The notes beneath the pieces were generated by a model. It saw nothing but the letters and a program-made list of their open reading frames with translations, did not search any database and was not told the DNA's origin. Positions 7,797 to 13,333 of a stretch of DNA of 14,187 nucleotides are shown here, piece after piece. The translations under genes and the position numbers were made by a program. This DNA comes from Pseudomonadota bacterium (GTDB lineage Bacteria; Pseudomonadota; Gammaproteobacteria; Xanthomonadales; Xanthomonadaceae), in the NCBI GenBank assembly GCA_023425225.1, contig JAFADB010000339.1:1-14187 (forward strand), given 5' to 3'. Position 1 is the first letter of the stretch. Every line of letters starts with the position of its first letter.

Positions 7797-8462
7797 ATGC
7801 TGGAAACCTTGGAACGCGAGACCGGCGCGCAGCCGCAATGGTCGGTGCTGTGGCTGCATGGCCTGGGCGCCGACGGCCACGATTTCGCGCCGCTGGTGCC
7901 GGAGCTGGTGCGGCCGCAGTGGCCGGCACTGCGCTTCGTGTTCCCGCACGCACCGGTACGCCCGATCACCATCAACAACGGCATGCGCATGCGCGGCTGG
8001 TACGACATCGCCGGGCTGGACTTCGCCTCGCGTGCCGATGCGGAAGGCGTGGAGGAATCCATCGCCCACGTGCAGGCGCTGATCCGGCGCGAGCACGAGC
8101 GCGGCATCGCCGCCGACCACGTGCTGCTGGCCGGCTTCTCGCAGGGCGGGACGATCACCCTGGCCGCCGGCCTGCGCCAGGCGCAGCCGCTGGCCGGCCT
8201 GATCGCGCTGTCCACCTACCTGCCCGATGCCGCCCACGCCGGCGACCACCTGCAGACCGCGGCGGCATCGCAGCCGGTGTTCATGGCCCATGGCCTTGCC
8301 GATCCGGTGGTGCCGCTGGCCTATGGCGAGGCCAGCGCCGCGGCGCTGCGTGCGCTGGGCTTCGACGTGCAGTGGCACGGCTATCCGATGGGCCACCAGG
8401 TCTGCGCCGAGGAGATCGACGCCCTGCGTGGCTGGATGGACCGGCGCTTTTCCGCCGGCTAG
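7797..8462 (+). CDS. Phospholipase/carboxylesterase-family alpha/beta hydrolase
   Basis: A 221-residue cytoplasmic serine hydrolase of the carboxylesterase/acyl-protein thioesterase family (Pfam Abhydrolase_2), which cleaves short-chain esters or lysophospholipids. The catalytic triad is visible: S115 in GFSQGG, D169 in HGLADPVVP and H200 in YPMGHQVCAEE. The oxyanion-hole loop is LHGLGADGHDF (20-30), and FPHAPVRPITINNGMRMRGW (49-68) is characteristic of the family. The start at 7797 is chosen because GGGGAG (7783-7788) lies 8 nt upstream and the length then fits; an in-frame ATG at 7764 lies in the promoter -10 region. algZ follows after only 6 nt, so the enzyme is probably co-transcribed with this two-component system. 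The natural substrate cannot be inferred. It resembles the enzyme often named EstB, but I leave the symbol empty. Confidence 0.92.
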   Translation: MLETLERETGAQPQWSVLWLHGLGADGHDFAPLVPELVRPQWPALRFVFPHAPVRPITINNGMRMRGWYDIAGLDFASRADAEGVEESIAHVQALIRREHERGIAADHVLLAGFSQGGTITLAAGLRQAQPLAGLIALSTYLPDAAHAGDHLQTAAASQPVFMAHGLADPVVPLAYGEASAAALRALGFDVQWHGYPMGHQVCAEEIDALRGWMDRRFSAG

Positions 8463-8468
8463 GCGACC

Positions 8469-9542
8469 ATGAGCGAGCCGTTCGGCGAGGCGCCCTGGCT
8501 GCCCGACCTGTGCCGCTGGCCGCGCATCGCCGCGATGCTGGGGCTGGCCGAGCTGGTGGTGGTCATCGTCGCGCTGGTGCCCGACGGCAGCCGCGGCTGG
8601 AGCCTGGCGCGGTTCGTCTCGGCCAGCGGTTTCTCGCTGTGGCTGGCGCTGGCGGTGACGGTGCTGCTGTGCCTGCTGCGCGTGCCGTTGTCGCGGCTGC
8701 CGCAAACGCTGGGGGCGGTGCTGGCCGTCGCCGGCGCCGGCGTGGTCGCGCTGGCCGGTGCCGGCATCGTGCATGCGCTGTACGCGGTGATCGGCCAGCT
8801 GTCCGACCAGGGCACCGGCTTCTGGCGCTTCGTGCTGGGCAGCGCCGCCACCACCATGCTGATGGTCGCGCTGGCGCTGCGCTACTTCTACGTCAGCGAC
8901 CGCTGGGCGGCGCAGACGCAGGCCAACGCGCGCGCGCAAGCAGACGCGCTGCAGGCGCGCATCCGCCCGCACTTCCTGTTCAACAGCATGAACCTGATCG
9001 CCGGGCTGCTGCGCCGCGACCCGGCGGTGGCCGAGCGCGCGGTGCTGGACCTGTCGGACCTGTTCCGCGCCGCGCTCGGGGCCGACAGCGACTCGACCCT
9101 GCGCGGCGAATGCGAACTGGCCGAGCGCTACCTGTCGATCGAATCGCTGCGCCTGGGGGAGCGCCTGCAGGTGCGCTGGCAGCGCGAGGAACCGCTGCCG
9201 TGGTCGTTGCCGATGCCGCGCCTGGTGCTACAGCCGCTGGTGGAGAACGCGGTGCTGCACGGCCTCTCGCGCATGCCCGAAGGCGGCACCATCGAGCTGA
9301 CGCTCCGCTGCGAGGACGACCGGCTGCACCTGCGCATCGTCAATCCCGCACCGGCACCGGCCCACGGAGCGCCGCTGTCCAACGGCGCCGGCCACGCCCA
9401 GCGCAGCATCGCCGACCGGCTCGCCTACCGCTTCGGCACCGGCGCGAAGATGACGGGCGGCTGGAGCGACGGCTACTATGCCTGCGACATCACCCTGCCG
9501 CTGAAGCGAGGGGAGGGGCATGTGAAAGGGGAACGCCTGTGA
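8469..9542 (+). CDS. algZ: Sensor histidine kinase, LytS/AlgZ (FimS) type
   Basis: A 357-residue inner-membrane sensor kinase of the His_kinase (PF06580) family, partner of the LytTR regulator encoded next. Four hydrophobic helices lie at about 18-38, 54-72, 80-103 and 119-140, with no large periplasmic domain, as in AlgZ. The phosphoacceptor motif RIRPHFLFNSMN (164-175) places the phosphorylated histidine at H168. The ATP-binding domain has the N-box LVLQPLVENAVLHG (252-265; N260). The usual glycine-rich loop is atypical: NGAGHAQRSIADRLAYRFG (305-323) keeps the RL and FG positions but has only scattered glycines. The start is 6 nt after the esterase stop with only a weak AGG upstream, so translation may be coupled. 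Pseudomonas AlgZ/AlgR control alginate and type IV pili; in this organism the target is unknown. The symbol rests on synteny with algR-hemC. Confidence 0.88.
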   Translation: MSEPFGEAPWLPDLCRWPRIAAMLGLAELVVVIVALVPDGSRGWSLARFVSASGFSLWLALAVTVLLCLLRVPLSRLPQTLGAVLAVAGAGVVALAGAGIVHALYAVIGQLSDQGTGFWRFVLGSAATTMLMVALALRYFYVSDRWAAQTQANARAQADALQARIRPHFLFNSMNLIAGLLRRDPAVAERAVLDLSDLFRAALGADSDSTLRGECELAERYLSIESLRLGERLQVRWQREEPLPWSLPMPRLVLQPLVENAVLHGLSRMPEGGTIELTLRCEDDRLHLRIVNPAPAPAHGAPLSNGAGHAQRSIADRLAYRFGTGAKMTGGWSDGYYACDITLPLKRGEGHVKGERL

Positions 9543-10267
9543 GAGTGATGATCGCCGACGACGAGCCGCTGGCGCGCGAGCGCCTGCGCGCATTGCTGGC
9601 CGAGGACCCGGGGGTGGAGATCGTGGCCGAGGCCGGCAACGGCATGGAGGCGCTGCACGCCTGCGCCGAACGCAATGCCGAGCTGGTGCTGCTGGACATC
9701 GCCATGCCCGGCATGGACGGGCTGGAGGCCGCGCGCCACCTGTCCACCTTCGAGGCGCGCCCGGCGGTGGTGTTCTGCACCGCCTACGACGACCACGCCC
9801 TGTCCGCGTTCGACGCGGCCGCCATCGACTACCTGATGAAGCCGGTGCGACCCGAGCGGCTGGCCGCCGCGCTGCAGCGCGCGCGCACCTTCCTGGCCGG
9901 CCGCACCGCCAGTCCCGCCGTGCCCGCCACCCGCGCGCGCACCCACCTGTGCGCACGCCTGCGCGGCAGCCTGCGGCTGATCCCGGTGGAGGACATCCGC
10001 TACCTGCAGGCCGAGGAGAAGTACGTGGTGGTGCACCACGCGCGCGGCCAGGACCTGATCGAGGAATCGCTGCGCTCGCTGGAGGAGGAGTTCCCGCAGC
10101 GGCTGATCCGCATCCACCGCAACTGCCTGGTGGCGCGCGAGGAGCTGGGCGAGCTCAAGCGCGGCAGCGATGGCCAGGTGCACGCGGTGCTGCGCCACGG
10201 CGGCGAGCCGCTGGAGGTGAGCCGGCGCTGCGTCAGCACGCTGCGCCAGCAGCTGCGTCATCTCTAG
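9539..10267 (+). CDS. algR: AlgR-type LytTR response regulator
   Basis: A 242-residue cytoplasmic response regulator that would be phosphorylated by AlgZ and bind DNA through a LytTR domain. The receiver domain (1-120) has the acidic pocket D7/D8 (IADDEPLARERLR), the phosphoacceptor D53 (LVLLDIAMPGMDG), T81 (VVFCTAYDDHALSAFD) and K101 (YLMKPV). A linker (about 120-135) leads to the LytTR domain (about 138-240): IPVEDIRYLQAEEKYVVVHH, LEEEFPQRLIRIHRNCLVA and a C-terminal VSRRCVSTLRQQL. The start is GTG 9539, which overlaps the algZ stop as GTGA and has GGGGA (9528-9532) 6 nt upstream; it gives the family's normal N-terminus. GTG 9545 and ATG 9548 would cut into the first strand. Tight coupling with algZ indicates balanced synthesis of the pair. 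hemC follows after 49 nt with its own promoter, matching Pseudomonas gene order. Confidence 0.92.
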   Translation: MRVMIADDEPLARERLRALLAEDPGVEIVAEAGNGMEALHACAERNAELVLLDIAMPGMDGLEAARHLSTFEARPAVVFCTAYDDHALSAFDAAAIDYLMKPVRPERLAAALQRARTFLAGRTASPAVPATRARTHLCARLRGSLRLIPVEDIRYLQAEEKYVVVHHARGQDLIEESLRSLEEEFPQRLIRIHRNCLVAREELGELKRGSDGQVHAVLRHGGEPLEVSRRCVSTLRQQLRHL

Positions 10268-10304
10268 CCAGGCCGGCGCGTGCGCCCGCAAAGCCGCATT
10301 CCGC

Positions 10305-10310
10305 GATAAT
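10305..10310 (+). promoter_or_regulatory. hemC -10 box positioned for a leaderless transcript
   Basis: GATAAT matches 5 of 6 bases of the -10 consensus and ends 6 nt before the hemC ATG (10317). Initiation 7 nt after the hexamer would fall on the A of the start codon. There is no Shine-Dalgarno sequence before hemC and no good -35 at the proper distance. Confidence 0.5.
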
Positions 10311-10316
10311 GCGCGG

Positions 10317-11246
10317 ATGAAAACCCTGCGCATCGCCACCCGCAAGAGTCCGCTCGCCCTGTGGCAGAGCGAGCATGTCGCCGCCCGCTTGCGCCAGGCC
10401 TGGCCCGGGCTGGAGGTGACGCTGGTGCCGATGAGCACGCGCGGCGACGAGGTGCTGGACCGCTCGCTGGCGGCCATCGGCGGCAAGGGCCTGTTCCTCA
10501 AGGAACTGGAACTGGCGATGCTGCGCGGCGAGGCCGACTGCGCGGTGCATTCGCTCAAGGACGTGCCGATGGAGCTCGATCCGCCGTTCGCGCTGCCGGC
10601 CATCCTCGTCCGCGCCGACCCGGCCGACGCCTTCGTCTGCAACCTCCACCCGACGCTGCAGGCGCTGCCGTCCGGCGCGCGCGTGGGCACCTCGTCGCTG
10701 CGGCGGCAGGCGCAGCTGCGCGCGCGGCGCCCGGACCTGCAGTTGCTGGACCTGCGCGGCAACGTCAACACGCGGCTGGCCAAGCTGGACAACGGCGACT
10801 ACGACGCCATCGTGCTGGCCTGCGCCGGCCTGCAGCGGCTCGGGTTGGAATCGCGCATCACCGCGCGGCTGACCACGCCGGACTGGCTGCCGGCGCCGGC
10901 ACAGGCAGCGGTCGCGGTGGAATGCCGCCACGACGAAGCCCGGGTGCGGGAGACGCTGCAGGCCCTGGACGATGCGCCGACGCGCTGCTGCGTGGAAGCC
11001 GAGCGGGCGATGAACCGCACCCTGGACGGCAGCTGCCATGTGCCGGTGGCCGCGTTCGCGCAGCTGCAGGGCGAGCGGCTGCTGTTGCAGGGGCTGGTCG
11101 GCGGGGTGGCCGATGGCCGTCTGGTGCGCGCACAGGGCGAAGGTCCGGCCACCGATCCGGATGCGCTGGGCCGGCAGGTGGCGGCGAAGCTGCTGGCCGC
11201 CGGGGCCGGCGAGCTGCTGGCGGCCGGGCGCCTGGACACGCCCTAG
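10317..11246 (+). CDS. hemC: Hydroxymethylbilane synthase (porphobilinogen deaminase)
   Basis: A 309-residue cytosolic enzyme that joins four porphobilinogen molecules into hydroxymethylbilane in tetrapyrrole (heme) biosynthesis. Family motifs are all present: RIATRKSPLALWQSEHVA (5-22), STRGDEVLDR (40-49), GGKGLFLKELELAML (55-69), AVHSLKDVP (76-84, catalytic D82), VGTSSLRRQAQLRA (123-136) and LRGNVNTRLAKLD (146-158). The cofactor-binding cysteine is C240 in TLDGSCHVPVAAF; it carries the dipyrromethane primer. Length is normal. The ATG at 10317 aligns with the conserved N-terminus, and the lack of a ribosome-binding site with a -10 box 6 nt upstream suggests a leaderless mRNA. The algR-hemC order is the same as in Pseudomonas, but no hemD follows; instead the next gene is convergent. 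Confidence 0.97.
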   Translation: MKTLRIATRKSPLALWQSEHVAARLRQAWPGLEVTLVPMSTRGDEVLDRSLAAIGGKGLFLKELELAMLRGEADCAVHSLKDVPMELDPPFALPAILVRADPADAFVCNLHPTLQALPSGARVGTSSLRRQAQLRARRPDLQLLDLRGNVNTRLAKLDNGDYDAIVLACAGLQRLGLESRITARLTTPDWLPAPAQAAVAVECRHDEARVRETLQALDDAPTRCCVEAERAMNRTLDGSCHVPVAAFAQLQGERLLLQGLVGGVADGRLVRAQGEGPATDPDALGRQVAAKLLAAGAGELLAAGRLDTP

Positions 11247-11267
11247 ACGGCGGGCCGGCGCCGTGCG

Positions 11268-11307
11268 CGGTGACCGGCTTGGCTTTGGCGGCGCTGTCCG
11301 GTCACCG
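11268..11307. terminator. Inverted repeat between convergent hemC and DUF481 gene
   Basis: CGGTGACCGG (11268-11277) and CCGGTCACCG (11298-11307) are perfect 10-bp inverted repeats with a 20-nt loop, 21 nt after the hemC stop. Each arm is itself nearly palindromic. No T-tract follows on either strand, so a terminator role is possible but not shown. Confidence 0.35.
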
Positions 11308-11412
11308 GGGATGCGCCAGCCTGCGGCAGCGCTGCAGGCCAGCGGCGCGGATCGGGCGAGCGGCAGAGACCGCGGCGCGGGCGGCTGCCACCATCGCTCT
11401 TCCGCGGCGAGC

Positions 11413-11431
11413 GCCCGCGCCGGGCGCGGGC
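11413..11431 (-). terminator. GC-rich palindrome after the DUF481 gene
   Basis: GCCCGCGCC and GGCGCGGGC are perfect 9-bp arms around a single G, 17 nt beyond the stop of the minus-strand DUF481 gene. As RNA it would fold into a very stable short hairpin. It has no U-tract, so it is only a candidate 3'-end structure. The rest of 11247-11448 holds nothing else I can support. Confidence 0.3.
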
Positions 11432-11448
11432 TCACCCGCAAGCAGGCC

Positions 11449-12240
11449 TCACTTGAAGGTGTAGACCAGGTTCACCGTGGTCAGCGTGTCGGTGTTCTTG
11501 CTGCTGTCGCTGACCTGGCTGTTGTGGCGCATCTGCCAGGCCGCCTTGAGCGCGAAATGGTTGTTCATCGCCACCGACACGCCCAGGTCGTTCTGCGCGA
11601 AGGTGTTGTACTCGCCCGATTCCACCAGCAGCGTGTTGAGCAGATCGGTGTTGCCGGTGATCGCGTACTTGAAGTCGAATAGCCCGCGGCCGATCAGGCC
11701 GCTCTCGTTGCGCTGCTCGATGGTGTCGTGCGCGCGGCGCACGCCGGGGCCGATCTGCGCGTCCAGGTAGATCTTCTCGCCATCGATCAGCCGCGTGCCG
11801 TAGCCCAGGCCGAAGGTGGTGACGCGGTCATAGGTGGCGAAGTCGTCGCGCTCGTAGCGCAGCGTGGCGGTCAGCTGGCGGTGCTCGCCCAGCTGCAGCG
11901 CGCTGCCGGCCGCGCCGGTGTAGCGGTTGGAGGTGGTCTGGCTGTAGCGGTCGATGCTGCCGTCGTCGTTGGTGCGGGTATAGGTGGCGCTGGAACGCAG
12001 GCCGGTCAGGTCCAGGCTGTGGATCCAGTCGCCATCGGTATAGCGCCCGCGCAGCTTGGCGTTGAGGCTCTCGGTGGTGCTGTTGCCGTGGGCCGAGGCG
12101 AAACCCAGTTCGCCGCCGCTGCCCGACCAGGGCGAGGGGGTGATCGCGGCGGCCGGGTCGGTCGGTATTTGCGGTTCCTGTGCCCAGGCGGCGGTGGAAC
12201 AGAACAGGGAAAGGGCCAACAGGGAAGCGCGGCGCTGCAT
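11449..12240 (-). CDS. DUF481 family outer-membrane beta-barrel protein
   Basis: A 263-residue secreted protein of the DUF481 (YdiY-like) family, putative outer-membrane barrels induced by salt or acid in some relatives. The signal peptide is clear: MQRR, a hydrophobic core LLALSLFCSTA, and cleavage at AWA-QE (20/21). The rest alternates as expected for a barrel: GSGGELGFASAHGNSTTESL (40-59), LRYERDDFATYDRVTTFGLG (127-146) and a C-terminal strand NLVYTFK, ending in F-K rather than plain F. The ATG at 12240 has AAGAG 8 nt upstream; an ATG two codons earlier (12246) is possible, but the site would be only 2 nt away. A further in-frame ATG at 12291 would add a proline-rich stretch and looks wrong. 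It converges on hemC and follows the membrane-protein gene by 107 nt. Function is unknown. Confidence 0.88.
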   Translation of the reverse strand: MQRRASLLALSLFCSTAAWAQEPQIPTDPAAAITPSPWSGSGGELGFASAHGNSTTESLNAKLRGRYTDGDWIHSLDLTGLRSSATYTRTNDDGSIDRYSQTTSNRYTGAAGSALQLGEHRQLTATLRYERDDFATYDRVTTFGLGYGTRLIDGEKIYLDAQIGPGVRRAHDTIEQRNESGLIGRGLFDFKYAITGNTDLLNTLLVESGEYNTFAQNDLGVSVAMNNHFALKAAWQMRHNSQVSDSSKNTDTLTTVNLVYTFK

Positions 12241-12289
12241 GGACATGACTCTTGAGTTGGGGGGAGGGGGCGGAACTGGAACCGCTTTC

Positions 12290-12295
12290 ATGATA
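12290..12295 (-). promoter_or_regulatory. Possible -10 box for the DUF481 gene
   Basis: On the minus strand TATCAT matches 5 of 6 bases of the -10 consensus and lies about 50 nt before the DUF481 start. No good -35 hexamer is visible at 15-18 nt. The leader that follows is very C-rich on the minus strand (a CCCCCTCCCCCC run). Confidence 0.25.
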
Positions 12296-12347
12296 TCCGA
12301 AGGCTGCCGATGAACGGCTTCAGCGACGTTCCGCGGTATTGCGCAGT

Positions 12348-13154
12348 TTATTCGCCGTGCGGTGCCAGGCGGCCAGGCAGCTGCGCCGGCGCACGTTCCA
12401 GCAGCCGCTCCAGCACCAGCGCCGCGGTGATGGCGGCCGCGGCCAGCCCATAGGCCGGCCGCCCCAGGCCCGGCCAGGCGCCGGCGGCAACGATGGCCAG
12501 CAGTGGCACCGGCAGCAGCAGCGCCAGTATCGTCCAGCGTGCGGTCTGGCCCTCCCGGTGGCGCAGCCCGCCGCCGGGCCACCAGGGCGTGGCGACTGTG
12601 ATGGTGGCCAGCAGCGCCAGCATCAGCAGCGGCAGCGCCATGCCGGCGGACATCGGCCCGGCCCAGAACTCGCCCATCAGCACCATGAGCCAGGCGGCAC
12701 CGCCGAGCAGGGCCAGCGCCAGCTGCGTCGGCAGTGCGTTGCCCAGCGAGCCGGGGCCGTCGTGGCAGGACACGGCCAGGGCGGCGATCGCGGCGAATGC
12801 GGACAGGCATGCCAGCAGGCCGGCGACGGCGATCCAGCCCGGATCCGGTCGCGGCATCGTCACCAGCGCCAGCAGCGCGGCGGTACACGCCAGGCAGGCC
12901 AGCAGCAGGATGCGCGTGCGCGGTTTCCATATCCGCGCCAGGCCGTCCACGGTGGTGGGCACGGCGACGAAGGCGGCGGCGGTCAGCACCAGCGCCAGCG
13001 CCAGCGCCAGCGTCACCAGCGGGAACGCCCGCAGCTGCGACGGCACGATGCCGCGGGTGAGGAGCAGGCCGCTGCTCAGGCCCATCCACAGCGACAGGCC
13101 CAGGCCGATGCCGCCCAGCGCCTGGCAGGCGGCACGCAGGATCGGAAGGTTCAT
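12348..13154 (-). CDS. Eight-helix membrane protein, DmsC-like (uncertain)
   Basis: From ATG 13154 this is a 268-residue very hydrophobic inner-membrane protein with eight predicted helices, roughly at 12-32, 43-65, 82-100, 107-129, 142-160, 168-188, 207-227 and 232-252. Eight helices and about 270-290 residues fit DmsC, the quinol-oxidising membrane anchor of DMSO-reductase-type enzymes. The loop ARIWKPRTRILLL (73-85) and the last helix GLAAAAITAALVLERLLERA (236-255) also recall that family. The resemblance is from memory and weak, and no dmsA/dmsB-like genes are in view, so it may be an orphan or unrelated. The chosen start has no ribosome-binding site of its own. It overlaps the stop of a 23-codon ORF (13222-13151) as ATGA, so it probably depends on re-initiation. 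An in-frame GTG at 13235 gives 295 residues with an implausible Pro/Ser-rich N-terminus. Confidence 0.65.
   Translation of the reverse strand: MNLPILRAACQALGGIGLGLSLWMGLSSGLLLTRGIVPSQLRAFPLVTLALALALVLTAAAFVAVPTTVDGLARIWKPRTRILLLACLACTAALLALVTMPRPDPGWIAVAGLLACLSAFAAIAALAVSCHDGPGSLGNALPTQLALALLGGAAWLMVLMGEFWAGPMSAGMALPLLMLALLATITVATPWWPGGGLRHREGQTARWTILALLLPVPLLAIVAAGAWPGLGRPAYGLAAAAITAALVLERLLERAPAQLPGRLAPHGE
12989..13012 (+). repeat. Four tandem CCAGCG hexamers inside the membrane-protein gene
   Basis: CCAGCG is repeated four times without change. On the coding (minus) strand it encodes an alternating Leu-Ala stretch in the second membrane helix (TLALALALVLTA, about 48-59). A change in copy number would keep the frame and lengthen or shorten the helix by two residues per unit. 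Confidence 0.7.
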
Positions 13155-13222
13155 GGCAGGCGCCGGGCGCAGGCGCGGAGGCGGGCAGGGCGAAGGCCCC
13201 GCTGCGGACGATGACTGGACAT
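13151..13222 (-). CDS. Putative 23-residue arginine-rich leader peptide
   Basis: A short minus-strand ORF starts at ATG 13222-13220, 5 nt after GGGGAG (13233-13228), the only good ribosome-binding site upstream of the membrane-protein gene. It encodes 23 residues beginning MSSHRPQRGLRPARLRAC, with seven arginines, and ends at TGA 13153-13151. The TGA overlaps the membrane-protein ATG (13154) as ATGA, so it looks translationally coupled. Arg-rich composition is what GC-rich non-coding DNA often gives, so the peptide itself may have no function; ribosome delivery to the next start could be its role. Expression is not shown. Confidence 0.4.
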   Translation of the reverse strand: MSSHRPQRGLRPARLRACARRLP

Positions 13223-13306
13223 GGTTGCTCCCCACTGGACACGGATGTTTCCCCGCGCCGATTCTGCCAGCGGCGGCCGGCCGGCGGCGAGACCGCCGTC
13301 AAACTG

Positions 13307-13322
13307 GGCGCAAAACCGCGCC
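13307..13322. promoter_or_regulatory. Short inverted repeat at the WYL-regulator promoter
   Basis: GGCGC (13307-13311) and GCGCC (13318-13322) flank AAAACC and abut the -10 box of the regulator gene. It lies between the divergent genes, where an autoregulatory operator would be expected. Five-bp arms in GC-rich DNA are weak evidence. Confidence 0.2.
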
Positions 13323-13327
13323 ATAAT
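13322..13327 (+). promoter_or_regulatory. WYL-regulator -10 box positioned for a leaderless transcript
   Basis: CATAAT matches 5 of 6 bases of the -10 consensus and ends 6 nt before the ATG at 13334, exactly as in front of hemC. A poor -35 candidate, GTCAAA (13298-13303), is 18 nt upstream. No ribosome-binding site precedes the ATG. Confidence 0.5.
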
Positions 13328-13333
13328 CGGCCC

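Noticed and set aside
5630..8215. Long minus-strand open frame (861 codons) opposite opgH and the esterase
   Set aside because: Its translation is low-complexity, rich in His/Gln/Arg/Ala, with no domain, and both plus-strand genes have full family motifs. Such open frames are typical artefacts of high-GC codon bias.
12247..12275. G-rich stretch on the plus strand as a G-quadruplex
   Set aside because: It has only two long G-runs (six and five) plus a GG, not four runs of three, so a stable intramolecular quadruplex is not supported.
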